64,000 nucleotides of DNA from Sphingomonas_B tabacisoli (GCF_042678385.1 NZ_JBHUDY010000002.1:310001-374000), one strand, 5' to 3'; counted from the first letter of the stretch, positions 15,923 through 26,428 are shown. Program-made: numbers and translations. The notes: generated by a model not told the origin, from the letters alone.

Positions 15923-16774
15923 TCAGGCAAGCAGCAGCTTTCGGCGTCGCGCGGCGCTGCCCACCAAGCCGAACCCGGCGATCATCAGCGCCCAGCTTGC
16001 CGGCTCGGGCACCGCCGCGAGCGGATCGATGAAGCGGTTGTCGACCAGCCAGGTGCCGGCGTTGACGGTCACGCCGTCGGGCAGGTTGAAGGCGTCGCTG
16101 CCGGTCACGAACTTGAAGCTGCCGCCGAAATCCGTGGCCGCGACTGCCATGCCGCCGGTGCTGGCGCTCGATTGCAGGCGAAGCTGCAGGATGATCGGCG
16201 TGTTCAGCGCCACCGTGACGAGCGGCGTCGTCAGCACGGCGTTCGTGGTCGGCCCCAGCGTGCCGTTCACGGCAAACGGGTTCTGCTCGACCGAGAAGCC
16301 ATCCAGGCTGTTGTTGAAGAAGCGGAAGAAAAAGAACGCCTGGTTGAGCGTCACTGCGCCTTCCACGGAATCGCCGGCCGCGCCCTGGTCCACATGGAAA
16401 TCCATGATCCCGTGCAGCAACAGGTTGGCGGACACGTCGGCCGTGGTCGCGTTGGGATTGGTCGATGTGAAGATCACCGTGTCCTGGAACCGCGCCTCGC
16501 TGCCGATGCCTGTGCCCAGGCTGTTGCCCGTGTGCGAGGACGATTGGGCGAATGCGCCCAGATGGCCGAAGCTGGCGATAGACGTGCCGGCGACCGACCC
16601 GACATCGTCGCGGCTGCATCCGATCACGCTCGTGACGGGCTGATCCCCGTCCTGCTTGTCGCTGCACTGCGCGGCGCTGAAGCTCGGCGTGCCGTTCGAC
16701 GCCACGAAGCTCGGCGCTCCCATGGCCGGAGCAGCCGCGAGCCAGGCCGAAGCCAGAAGCCAGCTGAAACGCAT
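15923..16774 (-). CDS. PEPxxWA-CTERM secreted protein
   Basis: 283 residues. A signal peptide (MRFSWLLASAWLAAAPAMGA) is followed by a beta-rich domain containing two cysteines and the motif DPLAAVPEPASWALMIAGFG with an Arg-rich end. The ATG at 16774 is preceded by GGGAGG; the longer frame to 16831 lacks a signal at its start. It probably is exported and sorted to the envelope. The body resembles other sphingomonad PEPxxWA proteins only in composition, and no enzymatic motif is seen. Confidence 0.85.
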   Translation of the reverse strand: MRFSWLLASAWLAAAPAMGAPSFVASNGTPSFSAAQCSDKQDGDQPVTSVIGCSRDDVGSVAGTSIASFGHLGAFAQSSSHTGNSLGTGIGSEARFQDTVIFTSTNPNATTADVSANLLLHGIMDFHVDQGAAGDSVEGAVTLNQAFFFFRFFNNSLDGFSVEQNPFAVNGTLGPTTNAVLTTPLVTVALNTPIILQLRLQSSASTGGMAVAATDFGGSFKFVTGSDAFNLPDGVTVNAGTWLVDNRFIDPLAAVPEPASWALMIAGFGLVGSAARRRKLLLA

Positions 16775-16899
16775 GATACACCTCCCTGTTGAGCGTCGCG
16801 GTTGTAACGTCCGTGTAGGGTCCGCTCCCATCGGCCGGACGGGCGAGCCGGATGGCCTAGTCGCTTGGCGGGCAGGGGCTGAGAGCGCATCATGGCGCC

Positions 16900-18141
16900 A
16901 TGAGCGACAGGGCGAGCGCGAGGGATGTGCCGACGCAGGCGATCGCGCTCGTCCTGTTCGTGTTCGTCAATTTCTACTTCATCCGGGTCGTCGCGCTCCT
17001 ACCGCGGCTTAACGCGCTGGTGATGGGCAGCCTGACGATCGCCTTCGCCGCCGTGTGGGCTGCCGTCCTTTTCTGGCGTCTGCTGTCGACGGCGGCGGAT
17101 CGCGCGCGGATGGTTGCGCAGGATACCGCGATCTTCTGGACCGGGACCGCGCTGTCTTCGCTGTTCTTCTGGCTGGCGATGCCGTTCGCGACCGAGGACC
17201 AGCGGATGCTCGCCGTCTTCTTCACCGCCGCGACGGTTGCGCACACCACTTTGGTCACGATCCGCCCGATCGACGCCGGGCCGTTCCGCCGCGCCACGCT
17301 GCTGGGGCTGCCGGTCTCGACCGTCGTCTATTTCCTCGTTCACCGCGACGAATACAGCGTCCCGGTCATCCTGTTTTCCCTGGCCAACCTCTATTCGTTT
17401 CTGGTGCTGCGCGGCGTCGCCCAGCGCTCACTTGGTCGCGAGCGGGACGCGCGGCGGGAGGCCGAGCAGGCCCGCGACGCGCGCACGCGCTTTCTCGCCG
17501 CGGCATCGCACGACTTGCAGCAGCCGCTTCAGGCGGCGCGCCTGTTCTTCGCTCAGACAATGCGGGCGCCCGACGAGCCGCGCCGCCAGGCTGCGATCGG
17601 CCACCTCGATCGTGCTTTCGACGCGATGGAGCAATTGCTGACTGGCACGCTCGATCATTTGCGGCTCGAGCGGCAGGAAATCGTCCCCTCGATTGAGCCG
17701 GTGTCAGCCGCCGGCCTGATCGCCCGGGTCGTCGAGCGGAGCGAGCCCGCCGCCCGCCTGGACGGCATCGACCTCAGGGCCAGTCCGGCCGGCTTCCGGC
17801 TGATGGCCGATCCGGCGCTTGCCGAGCGTGCGCTCGAAAACCTCGTCGCCAACGCGATCCGTCATTCGGGCGGACGGCGCGTGTTGGTCGGCGCGCGGCG
17901 GCGGGGAGAGCGCGTGCGGCTCTGGGTCGTCGACGACGGCCGCGGCATCCCCGAGGGAGACCGGTCGATGCTGTTTGACGAGTTCGTGCAAGGCTCGGAT
18001 CATGGCGACCATATTCGCGGCGGCTTCGGCTTGGGGCTCGCGTCCGTCAGGCGAATGGCGAAGCTGATGGGCGGCGAGGCCGGGCTCGACCCGAAATGGG
18101 AAAAGGGCAGCGCCTTCTGGCTTGAACTTCCCGCCGCTTGA
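16900..18141 (+). CDS. membrane sensor histidine kinase
   Basis: 413 residues. About six membrane segments fill residues 14-175. A short coiled linker (RERDARREAEQARDAR) follows, then the HisKA box ASHDLQQPLQA with His204, and an ATPase domain with N-box ENLVANAIRHSG, G1 VVDDGRGIPEG and G2 GGFGLGLAS. The DLQQPLQA H-box is typical of kinases paired with LuxR-type regulators. The response regulator gene follows 16 bp after the stop. The signal is unknown; there is no periplasmic domain of note, so sensing may be in the membrane. Confidence 0.92.
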   Translation: MSDRASARDVPTQAIALVLFVFVNFYFIRVVALLPRLNALVMGSLTIAFAAVWAAVLFWRLLSTAADRARMVAQDTAIFWTGTALSSLFFWLAMPFATEDQRMLAVFFTAATVAHTTLVTIRPIDAGPFRRATLLGLPVSTVVYFLVHRDEYSVPVILFSLANLYSFLVLRGVAQRSLGRERDARREAEQARDARTRFLAAASHDLQQPLQAARLFFAQTMRAPDEPRRQAAIGHLDRAFDAMEQLLTGTLDHLRLERQEIVPSIEPVSAAGLIARVVERSEPAARLDGIDLRASPAGFRLMADPALAERALENLVANAIRHSGGRRVLVGARRRGERVRLWVVDDGRGIPEGDRSMLFDEFVQGSDHGDHIRGGFGLGLASVRRMAKLMGGEAGLDPKWEKGSAFWLELPAA

Positions 18142-18157
18142 GCGGAACCTCTCTCAC

Positions 18158-18790
18158 GTGCGCAACTGCCTGATTTGCGACGACCACGCGCTGATGCGCG
18201 ACGCCCTGGCCGGCGCGGTCGGCCTTAGCTGGCCGGACGCCGCGGTGACGCTCGCACCGGACTTTCCCTCCGCCTGGGCGGCGGCGGCGGCCGAGCCGCG
18301 CGACCTGATCCTCAGCGACCTCACGATGCCTGGCGCCGATCCGCTGGAGGGCGTCCGCCGCTTGCGCGCGCTTGCGCCGGACACGCCCGTTCTGGTCGTC
18401 ACCGGCAATGAAGACGACGCCTTGCTGCTCGCGCTGTTCGATCTCGGCATCGCCGGCTTCGTGCCGAAGACGGCGAAGGCGGAAGTCATCGAGGCCGCGA
18501 TCCGCCTGGTGCTGGCCGGCGAGCGCTATCTGCCGCCGCGCCTGCTCGGCCTGATCGGCGGCCGCACCCATTCCGCCTCGACTGTCGCTGTTCCCACTGC
18601 GCGGCTGACCGGACGTCAGGCGGAAATCCTCGAACGCATGGCGGCTGGCGAGTCGAACAAGACGATCGCCCGCGCGCTCGATCTGTCGCCGTCGACGGTC
18701 AAGACCCACGCTGCCGCCGCCTTCGCCGCGCTGGGGGCCGCCAATCGCACCGAGGCCGTCGTCCGCGCCCGCGCGCTCAAGCTGATCTAG
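18158..18790 (+). CDS. LuxR-type (NarL-like) response regulator
   Basis: About 210 residues. The receiver domain has acidic pocket CDDH at the N-terminus, phospho-acceptor Asp54 in LILSDLTMPG and Lys in FVPKTAK. The C-terminal HTH has LTGRQAEILERMAAGESNK and SPSTVKTH. I chose the GTG at 18158, which begins the receiver strand directly; a TTG at 18122, overlapping the kinase, would add 12 residues. It is clearly the partner of the preceding kinase. Target genes are not evident. Confidence 0.9.
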   Translation: MRNCLICDDHALMRDALAGAVGLSWPDAAVTLAPDFPSAWAAAAAEPRDLILSDLTMPGADPLEGVRRLRALAPDTPVLVVTGNEDDALLLALFDLGIAGFVPKTAKAEVIEAAIRLVLAGERYLPPRLLGLIGGRTHSASTVAVPTARLTGRQAEILERMAAGESNKTIARALDLSPSTVKTHAAAAFAALGAANRTEAVVRARALKLI

Positions 18791-18814
18791 GCGAAAATTG
18801 CCGCCCGCCCTGCC

Positions 18815-18842
18815 TTGACGACTCATGAACGCGGGCACATAT
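18815..18842 (+). promoter_or_regulatory. sigma-70-like promoter for groES-groEL
   Basis: TTGACG at 18815, a 16-bp spacer, then ACATAT at 18837. Transcription would begin about at the CIRCE element just downstream, which is the usual layout for HrcA control. Confidence 0.6.
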
Positions 18843-18850
18843 CCGCCGCG

Positions 18851-18877
18851 CTGGCACTCGCTCTTGCTGAGTGCCAA
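18851..18877 (+). promoter_or_regulatory. CIRCE operator (HrcA binding site)
   Basis: CTGGCACTC, nine bases, then GAGTGCCAA, matching the CIRCE consensus TTAGCACTC-N9-GAGTGCTAA with a few changes. It lies 26 bp before the groES start. HrcA repression in the absence of heat stress is the established role; hrcA itself is not in the window. Confidence 0.88.
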
Positions 18878-18903
18878 CAATATCAATCGGAGGGATTCAA
18901 CCT

Positions 18904-19191
18904 ATGAACTTTCGTCCTCTGCACGACCGCGTGCTCGTTCGCCGCGTCGAAGCCGAAGAAAAGACGGCCGGCGGCATCATCATCCCCGACACCGCCAAGG
19001 AAAAGCCGCAGGAAGGCGAAGTCGTCGCCGCCGGCGCCGGCGCCAAGTCGGAAGACGGCAAGGTCACCCCGCTGGACGTGAAGGCCGGCGACCGCATCCT
19101 GTTCGGCAAATGGTCGGGCACCGAGGTCAAGGTTAACGGCGAAGACCTGATCATCATGAAGGAAAGCGACATCCTCGGGATTGTCGGCTGA
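18904..19191 (+). CDS. groES: co-chaperonin GroES
   Basis: 95 residues. It forms the heptameric lid of the GroEL chamber. The opening MNFRPLHDRVLVRR, the mobile loop EEKTAGGIIIPDTAKEKP and the end ESDILGIVG are diagnostic. The ATG at 18904 has CGGAGGGATT upstream; an in-frame upstream ATG overlaps the CIRCE region and is rejected. groEL follows after 34 bp in the same transcript. Confidence 0.98.
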   Translation: MNFRPLHDRVLVRRVEAEEKTAGGIIIPDTAKEKPQEGEVVAAGAGAKSEDGKVTPLDVKAGDRILFGKWSGTEVKVNGEDLIIMKESDILGIVG

Positions 19192-19225
19192 GCCCTCAAC
19201 GAATTTCAGAAAAAGGAACTGACAC

Positions 19226-20867
<1,642 letters not shown>

Positions 20868-20872
<5 letters not shown>

Positions 20873-21029
20873 TTTCGCACCGGCGCAGCGCAGCAGCGCT
20901 GCGCCGGAGACGAAATCAGAACGGCCGGCCTCGCTCCGCGAGGACCGACGGCGCGGATTCACTCCGCGCCCTGTTCCGAAGCACAAAGAAAAGGGCCGGA
21001 GAGCGCGACTCTCCGGCCCTTTTCTTGTG
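20868..21029. terminator. three stem-loops after groEL, last a bidirectional terminator
   Basis: Stem one spans 20868-20920: TCTGATTTCG at the groEL stop pairs with CGAAATCAGA and encloses an 11-bp inner stem (CCGGCGCAGCG with CGCTGCGCCGG). Stem two is at 20950-20970 (GGCGCGGA with TCCGCGCC). Stem three spans 20982-21029: AAGAAAAGGGCCGGAGAG pairs with CTCTCCGGCCCTTTTCTT, with A and T tracts that allow termination in both directions. Confidence 0.82.
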
Positions 21030-21152
21030 CCTGGCCCGCCAACCCGCACGATTTTGTCATCGGCTTGGAGATGTAGAAGAAGCTCGTGCGTTATTCGAAA
21101 CGGCGTCGCGGTATGCCGTTGCGCGAACAACTCCATACCGGACAGGGCGGGA

Positions 21153-21560
21153 ATGAAGGGCAACAGGGAACTAAAGGATCAGGATTATGCTGCGCTGGCG
21201 AAGTTCCGCCATCTGATCCGCGCGTTTCAGGCATTCAGCGAGCAACGCGCGGCCGAGCATGGGCTGAAGCCGCAGCAGCACCAGGCGCTGCTCGCCATTC
21301 GCGGCGCCGGCGATGCGCCGGTCACGATCGGTTATGTCGCAGAGCGGCTGGTGATCAAGCCGCACAGCGCCTCGGGCCTGATCGACCGGCTGGAAGCGCT
21401 CGAGCTGGTCGTCCGCCAAACCTCCCCCGGCGACGGCCGCCAGTCCATTCTCGCGCTCACTCCAAAGGCCCGCGACATCCTCGCGCAACTCTCCGCCACC
21501 CACCGCGAGGAAATCACGCGGGTGAGGCCGATGCTGCTGGACTCGCTGAAGGCGTTCTAG
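21153..21560 (+). CDS. MarR-type winged-helix regulator
   Basis: 135 residues. The fold and motifs match MarR: LKPQQHQALLAIRG, recognition region KPHSASGLIDRLEALELV, and wing QTSPGDGRQSILALTPKARDIL. I start it at the ATG at 21153; the long frame upstream runs back through groEL's 3' hairpins and is spurious. It is tail to tail with the CheB-CheR kinase with a 4-bp gap. Ligand and targets are unknown. Confidence 0.86.
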   Translation: MKGNRELKDQDYAALAKFRHLIRAFQAFSEQRAAEHGLKPQQHQALLAIRGAGDAPVTIGYVAERLVIKPHSASGLIDRLEALELVVRQTSPGDGRQSILALTPKARDILAQLSATHREEITRVRPMLLDSLKAF

Positions 21561-21564
21561 GGGC

Positions 21565-24500
21565 CTAGCCGCCGACCGGCATTTCCAGCGAGAACCGCAG
21601 CCCTTCCGGCTCGAACTCGATCACCGATCGGGCGTCGAGCTCGTAAGGCAGCAGCCGCGTCAGCAGCTCCATGCCAAAGCCTTCCCGCTCCGGCCGGGTC
21701 GCCGACCCGTTGCCGCCATGCTCCTGCCAGACGAGGTGCAGCCGGTCGCCCTTCTCGCCGTCGAGGCGCCACGAAACGTCCACCCCGCGGCCGTTCGATT
21801 TCAGTCCGCCATGCTTCACTGCGTTGGTGGCCAGCTCGTGAAAGGCGAGGCTCAGCGATTCCGCTGCCTTGTGCGTCAGCTCGACGGGCGGGCCGTCGAT
21901 CGAGAATTGCTCGCCCTGCTTCATCGCGTCCGCCAGCATTTCGTCCTCGATCAGGCTGGACAGGCTGATGCTCGCCTCGGGCGCGCGGGTCACGGCCGCC
22001 TGCACGCGGGCAAAGGCGTCCAGCCGCCCGATCAGATGCTCCGCCATGTCCACGACCGTCGCCGAGCTTTCCGCAGTCCGGTTGGTGATCGACTTTACCA
22101 CTGCCAGCGTGTTGCGGACCCGGTGCTGCAGCTCGGCGAGCAGCACGCGCAGCCGCGCCTCGCTTTCGCGCAGCGCCGATTCCGCCCTCACCGTGCCGGT
22201 CACGTCCAGGAAGGTCAGCACCGCGCCCGCGATGAAATTGTCGACGCTGCGATAGGGGTGGACGCGGGCGATATAATGGCCGCCCTCGCGCGAAGTGACT
22301 TCGCGTTCGACCGTGCCGAGCTTGGTCAGCACCTTGCGCACGTCCTCGCTCAGCTCGGGGTAGGGCACGCGCGAACCGAGATGCTCGATCGGCCGGCCGA
22401 CATCGGTGTCGAGCAGGTGAAACACGTCGGTCGCCGCCGGGGTGAAGCTGCGCACCCGCAGCTCGTTGTCGAGGAAGATCGTCGCGATCTGCGTCGATTC
22501 CAGCAGGTTCTTAAGGTCGCTGTTGGCGCGGGCCAGGTCGGCGACGCGGTGCCCCAGCTCGGCATTCACCGTCTGCAGCTCCTCGTTGACCGATTGCAGC
22601 TCTTCCTTCGACGTCTCCAGCTCCTCGTTGGCGGACTGCAGCTCCTCGTTGATCGACTGATATTCTTCGTTCGAGCTTTTCAGCTCCTCGTTGGTCGATT
22701 CCAGCTCCTCGATCGTCGCCTGCAGCCGTTCCTTGGTCAGCCTCAGCTCGGCTTCCAGCCGCTCGACATGCTCGTCGCTCTGGCCGCCCATCGTCGCCGG
22801 CGATTCGGGCAACGGGCCGGCGTTCTGGAACACGACCATGATCGCGGTCAGGTCGCCATTCTCGACGATCGGCTCGACGATCATCTTGACGAGCGCGCTG
22901 TCGCCATTGTCGCGCATCGGCACCGGCGGGGTTTCGATGCGGCGCATTTCCTCGCCGGCGCGGTGGATGGCGCTGCGCAGGTCGAGCCGCAGGTCGCGGT
23001 GAACCAGGTTCAGCAGGTTGAGCGTCGCCGCCCCGGTCGCGGGCTCCAGATAGCCGCCCGTCCGCCCGGAAAAGTGCAGCACTTCCTGGTCGCGGTCGAT
23101 GACGACATAGGCCGGCGCATAGCGTTCCGCGACTTGCGCCGCGCGGCGCCCGATGCCGTGCGCCAGTCCGGCCGGCCGCAGCGGCGTCGGCGCCTTGTCC
23201 GCGATGATGTCGCGCCTGCCAGCCCGCGCCGATAGCGGGAATTCGGGCAACACTCGGATCGCCGTCTCGACGCGCCGGAACAGCCGGTTCCGGCGATCGA
23301 CCGGCGCGAACAATTTCTGGTGCCGCGTCACGTTCTCGGACGAGCCCAGGAATAGGATGCCGCCGGGCCGCAGCGAGAAATGGAAGATCGGGATCACCCG
23401 GTCCTGCAGCTCGGAGTTCAGATAGATCAGCAGGTTGCGGCACGAAAGCAGGTCGATCCGTGAAAACGGCGCGTCCTTGATCAGGTTGTGCGGCGAGAAA
23501 ATGCACATCTCGCGCAGTTCCTTGACCACGCAATAGGTGTCGCCTTCCTTGATGAACCAGCGTGCCAGCCGCTCGGGGCTGACATGCTCGGCGATCGTGC
23601 TGGCATAGCGGCCCGCACGCGCGGCGCCGAGCGCCCGCGCGTCGAGATCGGTCGCGAAAATCTGGACGTGCGGCGGATTGTCCAGCGTGCCGATATATTC
23701 GGCCAGCAGGATCGCGATCGAATAGGCTTCCTCGCCCGTCGCGCAGCCGAGCACCCAGACCCGGAATTGATCGTCATTGCCCTTGGCTTCGAACAGCTTC
23801 GGCAATTCGCGCTGCAGCGCCTCGAACTCGGCGGGATCGCGGAAGAATTGCGTGACGCCGATCAGCAGGTCCTGGAAGAGGTGCTGCACCTCCTCGCGGT
23901 CCTTCTTGAGCTGGCCGATATAGGCTTCGATCGTCGCGACCTGCACCACCTGCATCCGCCGCTGCACCCGGCGCAGGAAGGTGTTGGTCTTGTACCCGTG
24001 GAAGTCGTTGCCGGTGACGTTGCGCAATATGTTCGCGATCTGCGTCAACTGGCCGGCGACAGCCTCGGGAACGTCGGCGCCGGCGTCCGACGTGCCGATG
24101 GTCTCCAGGCCCCGGATGTAAAGCGCGATCTGCGCCGGGATCTGCTCGATCGGCAGCAGCAGGTCGACGATACCCGCCGGGGTGGCTGCGCCCTGCGCCG
24201 CGGCTTCCGCCTCGCCATTCACCGATTCGGCGATCGAAAGTCCGCCGAAATTCTTGGTCGCGGTCACGCCCGCCGTGCCTTCCGATCCCAGGCCGGTCAG
24301 GATGACGGCCACGGCCCGGTCCTGGGCATGTTCGGCAATCGACATCAGCATCGTGTCGACCGTGCCGCGATGGCCGATCGGCTGCTCCGCCACGCGCGTG
24401 CGGATATGCCCGTCGGTGATGGTGATCAGGTCGTCGCGGCCGCCGACATAGACATGGCCCGGCTCCAATTTCTCGCCATCGCTCGCCACCTTGATCGGCA

Positions 24501-24765
24501 GCTTCGTGTGCCGCTGCAGCGCGCCGATGATGGTCTCGACCGTCGGGCCGTCCTGCTGACGAATGGCGATCACATAGGCGGCACCCAGGCCATCCACGCC
24601 GGCAAACAACTCCTCCAGCGAGCGCAGCGAGGCCGATCCCACGCCCACGCCGACAACGGCGATCGGCTCGGTTGGCTGCTCGTCCTTCCGGCGCTTCGCC
24701 GGCTTGTCTGATTGTCCGTTTCTGGCCACTGGTTCTTCCGTTTCGATAGTCCGTTCTAGCGCCAC
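21565..24765 (-). CDS. CheB-CheR-PAS-HWE histidine kinase fusion with degenerate CheB
   Basis: 1066 residues. Domains in order: a CheB-like methylesterase fold (about 35-225), a CheR methyltransferase (about 235-490, VLGCATGEEAYSIA and SCRNLLIYL), a long coiled coil of STNEELKSSNEE type (about 650-740), a PAS domain, and an HWE kinase (ELQHRVRNTLAVV, HELATNAVKHGGL, VWQEHGG). The CheB part lacks its usual catalytic residues: the Ser motif reads VGVGVGSAS, the His position RQQD and the Asp position GLGSEGT. The annotated start is GTG at 24765; a GTG at 24729 has a better GGAAG site. A free CheB lies just upstream. Confidence 0.9.
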   Translation of the reverse strand: MALERTIETEEPVARNGQSDKPAKRRKDEQPTEPIAVVGVGVGSASLRSLEELFAGVDGLGAAYVIAIRQQDGPTVETIIGALQRHTKLPIKVASDGEKLEPGHVYVGGRDDLITITDGHIRTRVAEQPIGHRGTVDTMLMSIAEHAQDRAVAVILTGLGSEGTAGVTATKNFGGLSIAESVNGEAEAAAQGAATPAGIVDLLLPIEQIPAQIALYIRGLETIGTSDAGADVPEAVAGQLTQIANILRNVTGNDFHGYKTNTFLRRVQRRMQVVQVATIEAYIGQLKKDREEVQHLFQDLLIGVTQFFRDPAEFEALQRELPKLFEAKGNDDQFRVWVLGCATGEEAYSIAILLAEYIGTLDNPPHVQIFATDLDARALGAARAGRYASTIAEHVSPERLARWFIKEGDTYCVVKELREMCIFSPHNLIKDAPFSRIDLLSCRNLLIYLNSELQDRVIPIFHFSLRPGGILFLGSSENVTRHQKLFAPVDRRNRLFRRVETAIRVLPEFPLSARAGRRDIIADKAPTPLRPAGLAHGIGRRAAQVAERYAPAYVVIDRDQEVLHFSGRTGGYLEPATGAATLNLLNLVHRDLRLDLRSAIHRAGEEMRRIETPPVPMRDNGDSALVKMIVEPIVENGDLTAIMVVFQNAGPLPESPATMGGQSDEHVERLEAELRLTKERLQATIEELESTNEELKSSNEEYQSINEELQSANEELETSKEELQSVNEELQTVNAELGHRVADLARANSDLKNLLESTQIATIFLDNELRVRSFTPAATDVFHLLDTDVGRPIEHLGSRVPYPELSEDVRKVLTKLGTVEREVTSREGGHYIARVHPYRSVDNFIAGAVLTFLDVTGTVRAESALRESEARLRVLLAELQHRVRNTLAVVKSITNRTAESSATVVDMAEHLIGRLDAFARVQAAVTRAPEASISLSSLIEDEMLADAMKQGEQFSIDGPPVELTHKAAESLSLAFHELATNAVKHGGLKSNGRGVDVSWRLDGEKGDRLHLVWQEHGGNGSATRPEREGFGMELLTRLLPYELDARSVIEFEPEGLRFSLEMPVGG

Positions 24766-24790
24766 TTGGCGCGCCGAACCACGGCTGCGT

Positions 24791-25801
24791 TTACATATTC
24801 TCGTCGCCGACCTGATGGCTCATTTGCAGCGAGCGGACCGCCGCTGTCCGCAGCACCTGGGCGTAATTCGTATATTCCTCGGCCCGCGCTTCGTAGAGTT
24901 CGGCGACGGCCTCTCTGCCGGTCTGGCGCGCGTCCTGGGCCATGCGCGTCACCAGCGTCACACGCTCCTCCATGACACGCAGCGCGATCCGCATGGCCTG
25001 GCTCACTTCGTCATTCGCCGCGACGAGCCGTTCGGCGGTGACGGCATGGCCGGTCTGGCAGCGATAGCGCAGCGGCTTGCCGTTCCGAATCTCGGAAAGC
25101 ACTCCTTGGCAATTGGGGCAGGAAAGGGCGCTCGGATCGGCGATGCGCCGGAGCGTGTCCGCGCCCAGCCGCCGGCCCGCAGCGATCTCGACCTCCAATT
25201 GCAGGCCTTCCGGCGGCGGCCGGTCTTCGCCGGCCTCGCTCGCCGCGATCCGCGTCAAGATCTGGCCGATATCGTCGGCGCTTCCCACTTCGTCCACCGA
25301 GACCGCCTCCAGCGCGGCGAGCGGCATCTGGTCCGCACGCGCGTCGATCGGGTGCTGGACGACAGCGGTGCCGCCGCACGATTTGATCGCCCACAGCCCC
25401 GATGCGCCGTCGTTCAACATGCCGCTCAGCACGACGCCCACGGCGCGCGCGCCATAGGAAAGCGCGGCGGACCGGAACAGCGGATCGATCGCGGGCCGGG
25501 TCATGTTCTCGCGCGGGCCATTGCCCAGCCGGATTGTGCCATCGTCCAGCAGCAGGTGACGGTCGGGGACCGCGACATAGACATGGCCGCGCTCGATCGG
25601 CTGCCCGTCAATCGCCTGCCGCACCGGCAGCGGCCCGGCACGGTCCAGCATGTCGGCGAGATAGCCGCTGGATTGCGAAGGGACATGCGTCGCGACGAAC
25701 AGGCTCGCCGGCATGTCGCCGGGCAGATCCGCCATGATCTGCTGCAGCACGCCGCCGCTCCCGGCAGAGCCGCCAATGACGATGATATCGCGCTTGGCCA
25801 T
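24791..25801 (-). CDS. CheB-type methylesterase with C-terminal zinc ribbon
   Basis: 336 residues. The CheB esterase domain has an intact triad: Ser12 in GGSAGSGG, His39 in VATHVP and Asp131 in GMLNDGASG. There is no receiver domain. The C-terminal part has CPNCQG and YRCQTGH, a probable zinc ribbon, then a helical tail. The ATG at 25801 starts directly at the esterase fold; the longer frame crosses a palindromic repeat and is rejected. The fusion kinase follows 25 bp downstream, so the intact esterase and degenerate fusion CheB are co-expressed. Confidence 0.88.
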   Translation of the reverse strand: MAKRDIIVIGGSAGSGGVLQQIMADLPGDMPASLFVATHVPSQSSGYLADMLDRAGPLPVRQAIDGQPIERGHVYVAVPDRHLLLDDGTIRLGNGPRENMTRPAIDPLFRSAALSYGARAVGVVLSGMLNDGASGLWAIKSCGGTAVVQHPIDARADQMPLAALEAVSVDEVGSADDIGQILTRIAASEAGEDRPPPEGLQLEVEIAAGRRLGADTLRRIADPSALSCPNCQGVLSEIRNGKPLRYRCQTGHAVTAERLVAANDEVSQAMRIALRVMEERVTLVTRMAQDARQTGREAVAELYEARAEEYTNYAQVLRTAAVRSLQMSHQVGDENM

Positions 25802-25865
25802 CAAAAATCCCTTCGCCAGGCCAGCGAACGAGTTCGTTTTCCGTTCCGTTTTAAGGACGGAGAAT

Positions 25866-26006
25866 GATGCCCCTCTCCCACAGGGAGAGGGCGACTCGCG
25901 CAAAGCGCGAGCGGGGTGAGGGGATCGGAGGTTTGACGTTCCGCCCCCGATCCCCTCACCCTGACGCGCGACCGCGCGTCTCGACCTCTCCCTATGGGAG
26001 AGGTGT
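25866..26006. repeat. palindromic intergenic element, CCCTCTCCC-ended type
   Basis: Outer hairpins CCCCTCTCCC-aca-GGGAGAGGG on the left and CCTCTCCC-tat-GGGAGAGG on the right. Inner arms GGGGTGAGGGGATC and GATCCCCTCACCC pair around a short centre, and small GC hairpins (CTCGCGC-aaa-GCGCGAG) sit between. The design is the same as the other CCTCCCC elements, the sequence is distinct. It separates the divergent CheB and arsR genes. Confidence 0.8.
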
Positions 26007-26017
26007 TGCCCGGCGAT

Positions 26018-26039
26018 CATTTCGACAGGTGCCGAAATG
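26018..26039. promoter_or_regulatory. ArsR-type operator 1
   Basis: Perfect inverted repeat CATTTCG-N8-CGAAATG. The same half-sites and spacing recur 49 bp downstream. Position just before arsR suggests auto-repression by ArsR, relieved by arsenite. Confidence 0.65.
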
Positions 26040-26066
26040 GCACTTGCGTCACAGGCCGGCTCATGT

Positions 26067-26088
26067 CATTTCGATAATCATCGAAATG
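26067..26088. promoter_or_regulatory. ArsR-type operator 2
   Basis: Second CATTTCG-N8-CGAAATG, ending 10 bp before the arsR ATG. It overlaps the probable ribosome-binding and promoter-proximal region. Confidence 0.7.
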
Positions 26089-26098
26089 GGAGACTCAA

Positions 26099-26422
26099 AT
26101 GCAGCCGGCTGAAGCAATCGCCGCCCTCGGAGCGCTGGCGCAGGAGCATCGGTTGGCGCTGTTCAGGCTGCTCGTTCAGGCGGGCCCCGACGGCATGGCT
26201 GCCGGCCGGATCGCGGCGGAGCTCGACGTGCCGAACTCGTCGCTTTCATTCCACCTCGCCCAGCTCGGCAAGGCCGGGTTGATCGAGCAAGAGCGGCAGC
26301 ACCGCTCGATCATCTACCGCGCGAACTACGCCGCAATGAACGCGCTCGTCGCGTATCTGATGGAGAATTGCTGCGGCGGGGCCTCCTGCGCGCCGGCCAC
26401 GCTGGCTGCGGCGAGCTGCTGA
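26099..26422 (+). CDS. arsR: ArsR-family metalloregulator
   Basis: 107 residues. The winged helix has ALAQEHRLALFRLL, a recognition helix NSSLSFHLAQLGKAGL and a wing RQHRSIIYRA, as in ArsR repressors. Cysteines cluster at the C-terminus (ENCCGGASCAP and a last AASC), consistent with arsenite sensing by a C-terminal site as in some proteobacterial ArsR types; the classical CVC in the recognition helix is absent. It heads arsC and an aquaporin gene and has two matching palindromes upstream. Confidence 0.88.
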   Translation: MQPAEAIAALGALAQEHRLALFRLLVQAGPDGMAAGRIAAELDVPNSSLSFHLAQLGKAGLIEQERQHRSIIYRANYAAMNALVAYLMENCCGGASCAPATLAAASC

Positions 26423-26428
26423 GGCGGC

